DNA from: Streptomyces sp. NBC_00250
GTDB lineage: Bacteria > Actinomycetota > Actinomycetes > Streptomycetales > Streptomycetaceae
Direction: 5' to 3'
Length of the DNA stretch: 64,000 bases
Assembly (NCBI RefSeq): GCF_036192275.1
Contig: NZ_CP108088.1
Coordinates: 186,001 to 250,000, forward strand
In this document: positions 48,590-56,434 of the stretch, piece after piece
How the letters are laid out: the number at the start of each line of letters is the position of its first letter
Numbering within the stretch: the stretch's first letter is position 1
Made by a program: the position numbers and the translations under genes
Notes under the pieces: model-generated
Told to the model about the DNA's origin: nothing
The model's database searches: none
What the model saw: only the letters and a program-made list of their open reading frames with translations

Positions 48590-49788
48590 TGGCCCGTACG
48601 AAACTCACGGCCGCTCGGCTCGGCCCGCGTGACGTCCTCCATGTCGGCTCCGCCGGGCTGCGCAGCCGGCCCGTCCGCGTGGTGCTGTCCGCGCTCGGCA
48701 TCGCCATCGGGATCGCCACGATGATCGCGGTCGTCGGCATCTCCGCCTCAAGCCAGGCCCAGCTGCTGCGGCAGCTCGACGCGCTCGGTACGAACATGCT
48801 GGTCGCGAAGCCGGGCGAGGGGATGTTCAGCGGGCAGGAGGTCAAGCTGCCCAAGGACGCGGTGGGCATGGTCGGCCGGATCGAGGGGGTGGAGGAGGCC
48901 GCCGGGACCGGTGACCTCAAGAGCTCGGTACGCCGTTCCGAGAAGATCCCCGAGGCGGAGACAGGCGGAATCGCGGTGAAGGCGGCGACAGAGGGCCTCC
49001 TGGACGTTCTGAGGGGCGGGCCGGCGTCCGGCACCTGGCTGAACGCCGCCACCGGCCGCTACCCGTCCGTGGTCCTCGGCCACGTCGCGGCCGAGCGGCT
49101 CGGGATCACCGAGCCGGGCCGGCAGGTCTGGGTCGACGACCGGTACTTCACGGTCATCGGAATCCTCGATCCGCTGCCGCTCGCGCCCGAGATCGAACGC
49201 TCGGCGCTGGTCGGCTGGGAGGGTGCGGGGCGGCTGCTGGGCTTCGACGGGCATCCGACGACCGTGTACGAGCGGTCCACGGACGCGTCCGTGGAGGACG
49301 TCCAGCAGCTCCTCGCCCCCACGATCGACCCGCAGAACCCGCAGAACGTGTCGGTCGGCGATCCGTCCTCGGCGCTCAAGGCCAAGGCGGCGACGGAGGG
49401 GGCGTTCTCCACGCTGCTTCTCGGGCTGGGGGGAATCGCGCTCCTGGTGGGCGGGGTCGGCGTCGCCAACACCATGATCATCTCGGTCCTGGAGCGCCGT
49501 CACGAGATCGGCCTGCGCCGGTCCCTGGGCGCGACCAGGGGCCAGATCAGGATCCAGTTCGTGACGGAGTCGCTGATGCTGTCGGGCCTCGGCGGCCTGG
49601 CGGGCGTGGCGCTCGGTGGAGCGGCGACGGGCGTGTACGCGTCCACCGGCGGGCTGCCGTGGGTCGTACCGCTGTGGGCGGTGGGCGGCGGCTTCGGCGC
49701 GACGCTCGCGATCGGTACGGTGGCGGGGCTGTACCCGGCGGTCAGGGCGTCACGACTGTCACCGACGCTGGCGTTGGCGGCGGCGTAG
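48589..49788 (+). CDS. MacB/FtsX-type ABC permease
   Basis: A 399-residue protein from ATG 48589, overlapping the ATPase stop (TGATG). One N-terminal helix (about 25-45), a large extracytoplasmic MacB core domain (about 46-265), then three C-terminal helices with the FtsX motifs ISVLERRHEIGLRRSLGATRGQIRIQFV and VAGLYPAVRASRLSPTLAL. It completes a tripartite-like efflux set with the ATPase and the adaptor. Substrate probably a peptide or lipid-active compound sensed by the divergent two-component system; this is inference from layout. Confidence 0.92.
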   Translation: MARTKLTAARLGPRDVLHVGSAGLRSRPVRVVLSALGIAIGIATMIAVVGISASSQAQLLRQLDALGTNMLVAKPGEGMFSGQEVKLPKDAVGMVGRIEGVEEAAGTGDLKSSVRRSEKIPEAETGGIAVKAATEGLLDVLRGGPASGTWLNAATGRYPSVVLGHVAAERLGITEPGRQVWVDDRYFTVIGILDPLPLAPEIERSALVGWEGAGRLLGFDGHPTTVYERSTDASVEDVQQLLAPTIDPQNPQNVSVGDPSSALKAKAATEGAFSTLLLGLGGIALLVGGVGVANTMIISVLERRHEIGLRRSLGATRGQIRIQFVTESLMLSGLGGLAGVALGGAATGVYASTGGLPWVVPLWAVGGGFGATLAIGTVAGLYPAVRASRLSPTLALAAA

Positions 49789-49817
49789 AAACGCCAAGGC
49801 GCTCGGCTTCTCCGCAC

Positions 49818-49856
49818 GCCCCCGGCCGCTCGGCTCACCGCCGTGCGGCCGGGGGC
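49818..49856 (+). terminator. Terminator of the efflux operon
   Basis: A perfect 12-bp stem, GCCCCCGGCCGC / GCGGCCGGGGGC, with a 15-base loop, starting 30 bases after the permease stop codon. Confidence 0.8.
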
Positions 49857-49857
49857 T

Positions 49858-50076
49858 TCAGAGGTCGTACGGCCAGTAGGTCGGCAGGTGGGCGGGGACC
49901 CGGAGTCCGACCCAGGAGCCGCCCGGCCCGACCGGAGGGCGCGGGCCGTCGTGGTCGAGGTCCAGCAGGACGTGCGTACCGCCGAGGTCGAGAACGGCGC
50001 CATCACCATCGCCGTCACCGTCGGAGTCGCCATCACCGGTCGGAGTCGGCAGCTCCGTCGGCGTCGGCGTCGCCAT
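49858..50076 (-). pseudogene. Asp/Gly-rich short frame, possibly the end of a frameshifted gene
   Basis: A minus-strand frame from ATG 50076 gives 72 residues with GDGDSDGDGDGDG, HVLLDLDHDG and a tidy end RVPAHLPTYWPYDL. Just upstream another frame reads LTLDGDADADGAADSDR and stops near 50036. The two Asp-rich stretches would join if one base were changed in number near 50036-50044. There is no ribosome site at the ATG. It may be a broken secreted Asp-repeat protein; it may also be a chance frame in repetitive GC-rich DNA. The surrounding 455 bases (49789-50243) otherwise hold a terminator and the promoter for the next gene. Confidence 0.3.
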
Positions 50077-50243
50077 CGAGCGTGAGCTGCGGGAATCGTG
50101 CCGCAGGTGCCGACCGAGCCGCCGGAGTTCGGTGGAGGCGGCGGATTCGGTGGAGGCGGCGGGAGACGACGGATTCGGCGGGAGGAGCGGGTCGGTTCGA
50201 AAACGCCGTGCCGGGAGCCTCGTCCCGCTGTGATACTCATCCG

Positions 50244-51152
50244 ATGATCAACGTCCCTCACGCCGTCCTCGACTCGCTGCACGGGCTTGCCTTCGGTGAC
50301 GCCTTCGGTGACCGGTGGTTCGGCATCCTGCGCCGGGACGGCCCGGCGGCTCTGGAGGCGCGGACGCTGCCCGCGGAGTCCCTGTGGCAGTGGAGCGACG
50401 ACACCGCTCAGGCACTGGTTCTCGTCCGGGAGCTCGCCGACGGTGGCGGCAGCGTCGACCAGGACCGCCTCGCCCGGCGCTTGGCGGCGGCCTACGCCGA
50501 CGACACGCACCGCGGATACGGCGCCTCGATGCATGACGTGCTCCGTCGGATCGGCGCCGGCGAGTCCTGGCGAGACGTGGTCGCCGGGCAGTTCGGCGGC
50601 CAGGGCTCGTGGGGCAACGGCGCAGCCATGCGCGTCGCCCCGCTCGGCGCCTGGCACGCCGCCGACCTCGACGCCGTCGCCGAGCAGGCCGCCCGCCAGA
50701 GCACGGTGTCGCACCACCATCCGGAGGCGGTAGCCGGGGCTGTGGCGGTCGCCCTCGCCGCGGCGCTGGCAACACGCAGCCGGGGCGGACCCGTTCTGGC
50801 GCGGCCGGAGTTCCTCCGGGCGGTCGCTGCTCGGCTTCCCGACAGCGACGTCCGGTCCGGCATCCGGGTCGCGGCCCGGATGCCGGAGCACACCTCGGTC
50901 CGGCACGCCGCGGAGGTCCTGGGTTCCGGGTACAGGATGTCCGGGCCCGACACCGTCCCCTACGCCCTCTGGTGCGCGGCGGGGCACCTCGACGACCTGC
51001 AGGAGGGTCTGTGGATCACCGTCGCCGGGCGCGGTGACATCGACACGACGTGCGCCATCGCGGGCGGGGTGATCGCCGCGCGCACGGGAGTGGACGACCT
51101 CCCCGCCGCCTGGCACGCGGCCCGTGAACCGCTGCCGCCGGGCGTGCCGTGA
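50244..51152 (+). CDS. ADP-ribosylglycohydrolase (DraG family)
   Basis: A 302-residue protein from ATG 50244. Family motifs in order: LDSLHGLAFGDAFGDRWF, QWSDDTAQALVLVREL (first metal-binding Asp pair), GQGSWGNGAAMRVAPLG, and DIDTTCAIAGGVIAARTG (second Asp set). These coordinate the two magnesium ions that cleave ADP-ribose from proteins or nucleic acids. It stands upstream of, and is coupled by GTGA overlap to, an unknown 137-residue protein. It may reverse ADP-ribosylation by an unseen transferase, or act in small-molecule metabolism. Confidence 0.92.
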   Translation: MINVPHAVLDSLHGLAFGDAFGDRWFGILRRDGPAALEARTLPAESLWQWSDDTAQALVLVRELADGGGSVDQDRLARRLAAAYADDTHRGYGASMHDVLRRIGAGESWRDVVAGQFGGQGSWGNGAAMRVAPLGAWHAADLDAVAEQAARQSTVSHHHPEAVAGAVAVALAAALATRSRGGPVLARPEFLRAVAARLPDSDVRSGIRVAARMPEHTSVRHAAEVLGSGYRMSGPDTVPYALWCAAGHLDDLQEGLWITVAGRGDIDTTCAIAGGVIAARTGVDDLPAAWHAAREPLPPGVP

Positions 51153-51562
51153 CGATGGATCCCGACGCGTCGGTGCCGCGTGAACTGAAGGTCCTGGACA
51201 CGGGTTCGCTGCTCGCGCTGGAGGAGCGGGCTCTGGGGCTCGGGCTCCATCAGCGGCTGGATCCGGTGTGGGTCGAGGCGCACGCGGCACCCGGCGGTAG
51301 GCACCATCTGTGGCCCGCACTGTGGAACAGCCTGCCCCATCGCCCTGAGGTCCCGAGGCAGTTGCGGTGCGAGTTGTTGATCACGCTTCGCGACGAGGAG
51401 CACGTGATGAGCCTCCTGGACGTCCTGCCCGAGGACTTCGCGCCGCTGCCGAAGGTGACCTCGCGCGCCGAGGGGCTGCGGGTCGGACGCCTCCTGGACA
51501 CGTCCCCGAGCGTGCGGCAGTGGCTGTCGCGGACCGCCACTCGGGGGCCGCGGCAGTCGTAG
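51149..51562 (+). CDS. Hypothetical protein translationally coupled to the ADP-ribosylglycohydrolase
   Basis: A 137-residue protein from GTG 51149, whose GTGA overlaps the upstream stop. Soluble, mixed alpha/beta: RELKVLDTGSLLALEERAL, HHLWPALWNSLPHRPEVPRQLRCELLITLRDEEHVMSLLDVLPEDFAPL, KVTSRAEGLRVGRLLD. The central Trp/His-rich portion looks conserved. I recognise no family. Tight coupling to an ADP-ribosyl hydrolase suggests a shared function, for instance substrate recognition or control; this is inference. Confidence 0.6.
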   Translation: MTMDPDASVPRELKVLDTGSLLALEERALGLGLHQRLDPVWVEAHAAPGGRHHLWPALWNSLPHRPEVPRQLRCELLITLRDEEHVMSLLDVLPEDFAPLPKVTSRAEGLRVGRLLDTSPSVRQWLSRTATRGPRQS

Positions 51563-51809
51563 GGGCTCCTCCGGGCAGTCTCACCGACGGTTCCGACGCA
51601 GTCTGCGGGAGCGGTCGAGTGAGATCATGCGGTGAGAGCGCATGATTCTCGCAAGCGAGCGGAGCCTGCACCGATGACAAGGTCACCCGGCGCGGCACTC
51701 CGCACGGCCCCAGGCTCAGCCACGTTCCAAGCACGACCTGGCCGCGCGGCAGGATTCCGGTCTGAGGCGCCGGAGGGCAGCAGATCCCCACGCCGCGCGG
51801 CAGAGCCGC

Positions 51810-52661
51810 TCACGTCCCCGACGGTCGCGGCTGCTCCGGCGGAACCGAGCTCTCGGCAACCGCCATCCACTGGTCCAGGTCGGTCTGGGTGAACTCTGTC
51901 CAGGGTGGGATTCCGGGGAGTCGGCGGAGGAGGTCGTAGGCCTCGGGGATCTGGGCCCCGCGGAGGACCGGGCAGTGGCAGCCGGCGATGACCTCGGCGT
52001 TCAGGTGTTGGAAGTCGGTGACGACCGTCCCGAACTTCTGGGCGTCGAGCAGGGATACCCAGGGGGAGACCAGCCTTCCGCCGAAGAGCTGGCCGTCGCG
52101 GAATTCGTCCGGCGACAGCGCTGCCGTTTCGGGCATGGGGGTCGGCACGTTCGTGGCGAAGGTGTCCACGGCCCACAGGACGTTGGCCTTCGGGTCGAAG
52201 AGGGCGCGGGTTGTGGGGTTGTCGTACAGGGGTGGTCGCTTGGCAACCAGGGTGCGATCGCCCGCATCGATCGTGTCGCCGTCGGTCATGAAGCGGCACC
52301 GGTTGATGGGAGTCTCCCACTCCTCGGCCATGCGGCCTATGGAGAACCATGTCGTCAGCAAGGTCGCGTTCGGGCATTCCGCGAGGACCGCCAGGAGGTT
52401 GCCGGCGTGGTCGCGGTCGTCGTGGGTGAGGAAGATCCACCGTACGTCCAGGGGATCCACGACGGACCAGGCCGCCTCCAGCCACTGGGAGCGCACTGCG
52501 GGCGCCCCGGTGTCCACGAGGACCGGTTCGGTTCCCCGGATCACCATCGAGTTCATCGGGAAGTGGCCGACCGGCGGGGCCTCAAGGGCCCACGGGATGA
52601 CGAACGTCTCCTCGGCGATCTTGTACGGCTGCAGAAGGTCGAAACTCTCCGTGGTTGTCAT
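51810..52661 (-). CDS. MBL-fold hydrolase, flavodiiron/ODP-like
   Basis: A 283-residue protein from ATG 52661, with GGGAG upstream. The metallo-beta-lactamase fold shows VRWIFLTHDDRDHAGNLLAV (H-x-D-x-D-H variant of the metal motif), PVLVDTGAP before it, then VLWAVDTFAT and IAGCHCPVLRGAQI with the last ligands. The ordering is like ODP-type flavodiiron N-domains, which may be redox-active or plain hydrolases. No flavodoxin domain is attached. Alone on its strand between a hypothetical gene and a TetR gene. Confidence 0.85.
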   Translation of the reverse strand: MTTTESFDLLQPYKIAEETFVIPWALEAPPVGHFPMNSMVIRGTEPVLVDTGAPAVRSQWLEAAWSVVDPLDVRWIFLTHDDRDHAGNLLAVLAECPNATLLTTWFSIGRMAEEWETPINRCRFMTDGDTIDAGDRTLVAKRPPLYDNPTTRALFDPKANVLWAVDTFATNVPTPMPETAALSPDEFRDGQLFGGRLVSPWVSLLDAQKFGTVVTDFQHLNAEVIAGCHCPVLRGAQIPEAYDLLRRLPGIPPWTEFTQTDLDQWMAVAESSVPPEQPRPSGT

Positions 52662-52844
52662 CGCTGCTCTCCCTAGGACGGAGTTGCCGCAGCGTCCATG
52701 AGTCCAGTCCAGCCCCGTGCCGGGCTGTCGTCAAGCGCGGACCTGGCCGGGCTTCGGTGCGTGACGAGGGGTGCACGGTCGGCGCCGGCCGGTCCCTGGC
52801 CGTGCTTGGCCAGGTGGCCGTCAACCTTTCAAACACCCCCTGGG

Positions 52845-52902
52845 TCGTGTCCGGAAGACAGCGCCGACTGCCCGCGGGCCAGGCGGGAATTTCCGGACAC
52901 GA
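52845..52902 (-). terminator. Long-looped hairpin directly after the tetR gene
   Basis: A perfect 12-bp inverted repeat, TCGTGTCCGGAA / TTCCGGACACGA, separated by 34 bases that contain further GC-rich pairing. It begins two bases beyond the TetR stop codon on the minus strand. Confidence 0.55.
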
Positions 52903-52903
52903 T

Positions 52904-53491
52904 CTAGCGCGCTGTCCCGAACGTCGCGTCCAGCACCAGCTCCAGCAGCCGGTTCGGTTGGCCGGGGTCCGGGGTGTGGGCCGTTGACAGGGCGATTCCG
53001 GCGACGAGTTGGACCAGGTCCGCCGCCGCGAGGTCCGCGCGGGCCGTGCCCCGGGTCCGGGCTCCGGCCAGGGCCGCCTCTGCCGCGTCCAGGATGAGGC
53101 GATGGCAGTCCATGCCCAGCGCTTCGGGATCTTCCACCATCAGCGCGCTGCCCATGCCCTGGTTCAGGCGGGCGTGGGCCAGGAGGGCGCGCAGCCATTG
53201 CGTCAGGGCCTCGTCGGGTGGCTCCGTGGCGATCAGGACGTCCGCCTGCTCGACGAGTTTCTCGATCCGGTCCCTCAGGACCGCGGCCAGGAGTGCCTGG
53301 CGGTTCGGAAAGTGGCGGTAGAGCGTCCCCGGGCCCACACCGGCGCGTTGGGCGATCTGGTTGAGCGAGGCTCCCGGGCCCGCCTCGGCGAACACCTCCT
53401 GGGCCGTGGCGACGAGCCGTTCCCGGTTGAGGCGTGCGTCGGTGCGCCGTGGGGGTGGGGCGGAGCTGGTGCTGCCCTGGCTCGTCGACAT
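52904..53491 (-). CDS. TetR-family transcriptional regulator
   Basis: A 195-residue protein from ATG 53491. HTH at about 22-66: NRERLVATAQEVFAEAGPGASLNQIAQRAGVGPGTLYRHFPNRQALLAAV. The ligand-binding part is all-helical with LTQWLRALLAHARLNQGM and a C-terminal TetR_C-like segment ALAGARTRGTARADLAAADLVQLVAGI. Divergent from the LLM oxidoreductase, with two inverted repeats between them. It most likely represses that gene and itself. Confidence 0.9.
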   Translation of the reverse strand: MSTSQGSTSSAPPPRRTDARLNRERLVATAQEVFAEAGPGASLNQIAQRAGVGPGTLYRHFPNRQALLAAVLRDRIEKLVEQADVLIATEPPDEALTQWLRALLAHARLNQGMGSALMVEDPEALGMDCHRLILDAAEAALAGARTRGTARADLAAADLVQLVAGIALSTAHTPDPGQPNRLLELVLDATFGTAR

Positions 53492-53522
53492 CGTCCTGCC
53501 TCTCGATCATCCCCGTAGCCAA

Positions 53523-53578
53523 ACGGAGACCTTCTCCGTATCGTACCCTCCAGCAAACGGAGAACCTCTCCGGTTTGC
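53523..53578. promoter_or_regulatory. Two inverted-repeat operators in the tetR/LLM divergent promoter
   Basis: Site 1 at 53523-53539: ACGGAGA-CCT-TCTCCGT, perfect 7-bp arms. Site 2 at 53553-53578: GCAAACGGAGA-ACC-TCTCCGGTTTGC, same core with one bulge and longer arms. Both share ACGGAGA/TCTCCG, consistent with two TetR dimers; site 2 lies 18 bases before the oxidoreductase ATG, so binding there would block its expression. Confidence 0.75.
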
Positions 53579-53595
53579 TTTGCGAGGAGTACTCG

Positions 53596-54552
53596 ATGAC
53601 AGACGTTGCACGGGCCGCGTTCGGCCCGGTCGGGATCTGGACCATGGCCTACGAGGGACACCCCGCCGGGCGGGTGCGCGAATCGGCCGCGGAGCTGGAG
53701 GAGTTGGGGTACGGAGCCATCTGGCACGGCGAGGCGTTCGGTCGCGACACGATCGGCCAGGCGTGGCTCCTGCTGGCGGCGACGCGCCGGATCACCGTCG
53801 CGTCCGGCATCGCCAACATCGCCTACCGGGAGCCGATCACCCTCGCCGCGGCGGAGCGCACCCTCGGCGAGGCGTTTCCCGGGCGGTATCTGCTGGGTCT
53901 GGGCGGCCACCGGGTCGACGAGACCGTTCACCACGTCGACGGGTTCCCCGTACCGACCCGGGGCAAGGCGGTGACCACGATGGGTTCCTACCTGGACGCC
54001 CTGGACGCCGCCCCCGCCCAGGGGCCGGTGCCGGACCCGGCGCCGCGCCGCGTTCTGGCCGCCCTCGGCCCGAAGATGCTGGAGCTCGCCGCCGCGCGCA
54101 CCTGGGGTGCGCACCCGTACTTCGTGCCGGTGGAGCACACGGTGCGGGCACGCCGGATCATGGGCCCCGAGGCGTTTCTCGGCGTCGAGCAGGCCGTCGT
54201 CCTGGACACGGACGTCGACCGGGCACGGGAGGTGGCCACGGCCCATGTCGCCATGTACATCGCCGCCGCCCCGCACCAGGCGGCCAACATGCGTCGGCTC
54301 GGTTTCGGCGACGAGGACCTCGTCGGCGGGCCGAGCCGACGGCTGGTGGACGCGATCGTCGCGTACGGCGACACCGACGCCGCCCTGCGGCGCGTACGAC
54401 AGCACCTCGACGCCGGGGCCGACCACGTCTGCCTGCAGGTGCTGACGGCCGACCCGGCCGCGCTGCCCGAGCGCGAGTGGCGCGAGCTCGCCCCTGCGCT
54501 GGTGCCCGGTTCACGCCACGCCGCCACGGCGACGGCGGGCCAACGGGTGTGA
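53596..54552 (+). CDS. F420-type LLM-class oxidoreductase
   Basis: A 318-residue protein from ATG 53596, with GAGGAG six bases upstream. Luciferase-like TIM-barrel patterns: GPVGIWTMAYEGHPAGRVRESAAELEELGYGAIWHGEAFGRD, RITVASGIANIAYREP, GRYLLGLGGHRVDET, RRVLAALGPKMLELAAARTWGAHPYFVP, and GADHVCLQVL. It belongs to the TIGR03620-like group that uses F420 (or FMN) for hydride transfer. Substrate unknown. Controlled by the divergent TetR through the two operators before its start. Confidence 0.88.
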   Translation: MTDVARAAFGPVGIWTMAYEGHPAGRVRESAAELEELGYGAIWHGEAFGRDTIGQAWLLLAATRRITVASGIANIAYREPITLAAAERTLGEAFPGRYLLGLGGHRVDETVHHVDGFPVPTRGKAVTTMGSYLDALDAAPAQGPVPDPAPRRVLAALGPKMLELAAARTWGAHPYFVPVEHTVRARRIMGPEAFLGVEQAVVLDTDVDRAREVATAHVAMYIAAAPHQAANMRRLGFGDEDLVGGPSRRLVDAIVAYGDTDAALRRVRQHLDAGADHVCLQVLTADPAALPEREWRELAPALVPGSRHAATATAGQRV

Positions 54553-54672
54553 GGGCGACCGCCTCACGGTCACGCGCCGGACGGTCCCCTCACCGCCGGC
54601 ACCGGTGAACTTCGCGGCGGATCCCCACCGCGCGGAACCGGCCTCGGCACCTCGCTCGACGGATGAGCGGCG

Positions 54673-55452
54673 TCACTCCACCGTCCCCCACCACGTCCCA
54701 CCCCGCGCCTCGTCGGCCCTCGGACCGTCGCCCTTCGGGTCGTCGGTCGCGCCGTCGCCGAGGGCCAGGCGGGAGACGATGCGGTAGCGGTCGCCCCGGT
54801 AGAGGGAGCGGACGTACTCGACCGGTCTGCCGCTCGGGTCCGTGGTGGTCCGGTCGAAGAGCAGTGCGGGTGACAGGACCGGCACGTCGAGGAGGGCCGC
54901 CTCCTCCTCGCTCAGGACGGTCGGCTCGATCGACTGGACCGCGTGGGCCGGCCGGATGCCGCGCCGCTCGCGCAGGTGGGCGTAGAAGCCGCCTTCCATG
55001 TCGGCGGCGGTGAGTCCGGGGACCAGGTCGGCCGGGACGTGGAGGTGCTCCAGGGCGATCGGAGCGCCGTCGACGCGCCGGAGCCGGGTCACGTGTACGA
55101 GCTCCGCCGCCGGGGAGATCGCGAGTCTGCGGCCGATCCGGGCGCCGGCCCGTACCGTGCGGAGTTCGAGGACCGTGCTCGTCCAGTCGCCCCGGCTCCG
55201 GGGTGCGCCGGCCGCCTGGTGCTCGGCGACCAGCTCCTGGGTGACCTTGACGGGTGCGACGAACATGCCGCGGCCGTGCTCCCGTACCAGCAGGCCCGTG
55301 GCGACGAGTTCGTCCACGGCGGCCCGCAGGGTGGGGCGGGAGACGCCGAGGGTGGCGCAGAGGGTGCGCTCGGAGGGGATGGCGTCGCCGGGGCGGCGAC
55401 TCTCGATCACGGTCAGCAGATGCTCCCGTACGCGCTCCCGCTTGAGCTCCAT
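54673..55452 (-). CDS. GntR/HutC-family regulator with UTRA domain (copy 1)
   Basis: A 259-residue protein from ATG 55452, with GGGAG nine bases upstream. Winged helix: KRERVREHLLTVIESRRPGDAIPSERTLCATLGVSRPTLRAAVDELVATGLLVREHGRGMFVA. UTRA domain: GARIGRRLAISPAAELVHVTRLRRVDGAPIALEHLHVP, AVQSIEPTVLSEEEAALLDVP, VEYVRSLYRGDRYRIVSRL. UTRA regulators of this type usually bind sugar phosphates such as GlcN6P. The C-terminus has an extra 25-residue acidic tail. It follows its paralogue by 34 bases. Confidence 0.9.
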   Translation of the reverse strand: MELKRERVREHLLTVIESRRPGDAIPSERTLCATLGVSRPTLRAAVDELVATGLLVREHGRGMFVAPVKVTQELVAEHQAAGAPRSRGDWTSTVLELRTVRAGARIGRRLAISPAAELVHVTRLRRVDGAPIALEHLHVPADLVPGLTAADMEGGFYAHLRERRGIRPAHAVQSIEPTVLSEEEAALLDVPVLSPALLFDRTTTDPSGRPVEYVRSLYRGDRYRIVSRLALGDGATDDPKGDGPRADEARGGTWWGTVE

Positions 55453-55486
55453 GCCGTCCACTCCCCCGTACGCCGTTCGCTGCCGG

Positions 55487-56254
55487 TCAGTATGCATCCC
55501 CCTCCGTGGAGGAGGTCACGAGACCGTCGCCGGTGAAGTCGAGCCGGGAGACGATGCGGTAGCGGTCACCCCGGTAGACCGAGTGGACGTACTCGACGGG
55601 GCGGCCCGCGGTGTCGAGGGTGAGGCGTTCGATCAGCAGGGCGGGCGAGAGGACGGGGACGTCCAGGAGCGCGGCCTCGTCCTCGCTGACGACGGTCGGC
55701 TCGATCGACTGGGTGGCTTCTCGGACGTGGACCCGGTGGTGCTCCCGCAGATGGTCGTAGAGGTCGCCCGCTTCGAGCTCCTCCGGGGTGAGCGACGCGC
55801 CCACCAGGTCCGCCGGGATGTGCAGGTGCTCGATGGCCATGGGTGAGCCGTCGACGAGGCGGAGGCGAGCGACGTAGAGCAGTTCGGCGGCGGGTGAGAG
55901 GCGGAGCCTGCGGCCGATGCGGGCTCCGGCCCGGACCGTGGCGGACTCCAGGACCGCGCTGGACCAGGTGCCCGACGCGCGGGGGACGGTGAAGGCCGCG
56001 TCGTCCGGGGCGAGCCGCTGGGTGATCTTGGCGGGGGCGACGAACATGCCGCGGCCGTGTTCCCTCACCAGCGCGCCGGTGGCGACGAGTTCGTCGACCG
56101 CGGCGCGCAGGGTGGGGCGGGAGACACCGAGGGTGGCGCAGAGCGTGCGCTCGGAGGGGATCGGGTCGCCGGGGCCGCCCGCCTCGATCAGGCCCAGCAG
56201 GTGCTCCCGCACCCGTTCCCTCTTCAGCACCCCGCTGGAGGAGCCGTCCTTCAT
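55487..56254 (-). CDS. GntR/HutC-family regulator with UTRA domain (copy 2)
   Basis: A 255-residue protein from ATG 56254; an upstream start at 56269 is possible. It is a close paralogue of the gene at 54673 over the whole length: KRERVREHLLGLIEAGGPGDPIPSERTLCATLGVSRPTLRAAVDELVATGALVREHGRGMFVA, then SPAAELLYVARLRLVDGSPMAIEHLHIP, ATQSIEPTVVSEDEAALLDVP and VEYVHSVYRGDRYRIVSRL. The recognition helices are identical, so both should read the same operator, while the effector domains differ. Divergent from the sugar ABC operon, as dasR is from dasABC. Confidence 0.9.
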   Translation of the reverse strand: MKDGSSSGVLKRERVREHLLGLIEAGGPGDPIPSERTLCATLGVSRPTLRAAVDELVATGALVREHGRGMFVAPAKITQRLAPDDAAFTVPRASGTWSSAVLESATVRAGARIGRRLRLSPAAELLYVARLRLVDGSPMAIEHLHIPADLVGASLTPEELEAGDLYDHLREHHRVHVREATQSIEPTVVSEDEAALLDVPVLSPALLIERLTLDTAGRPVEYVHSVYRGDRYRIVSRLDFTGDGLVTSSTEGDAY

Positions 56255-56400
56255 GCCGCCCACCCTCACCCTGACTGGTCAACTGGTAAGTCCGATACTA
56301 GCCGAAGCGGTTGACCTGTCACTGGGTGAACAACCCATCTTTTTCAAGGGATTGACGACTCCAGCGGTCCATGCCACCTTCTGGTCACACACCTGACCAC

Positions 56401-56416
56401 TTGACCAATTGGTCAA
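56401..56416. promoter_or_regulatory. Perfect palindrome before the sugar ABC operon
   Basis: TTGACCAATTGGTCAA, 16 bp, no mismatch, ten bases before the ribosome site of the binding-protein gene. The half-site GACCA/TGGTC also occurs at 56382-56398 (TGGTC...GACCA) and near 56275-56286 (ACTGGTCAACTGG) next to the regulator start. The half-sites resemble the DasR element but in inverted order, so I assign it to the twin GntR regulators only tentatively. Confidence 0.7.
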
Positions 56417-56434
56417 CCATCCATCGAGGTGCTC

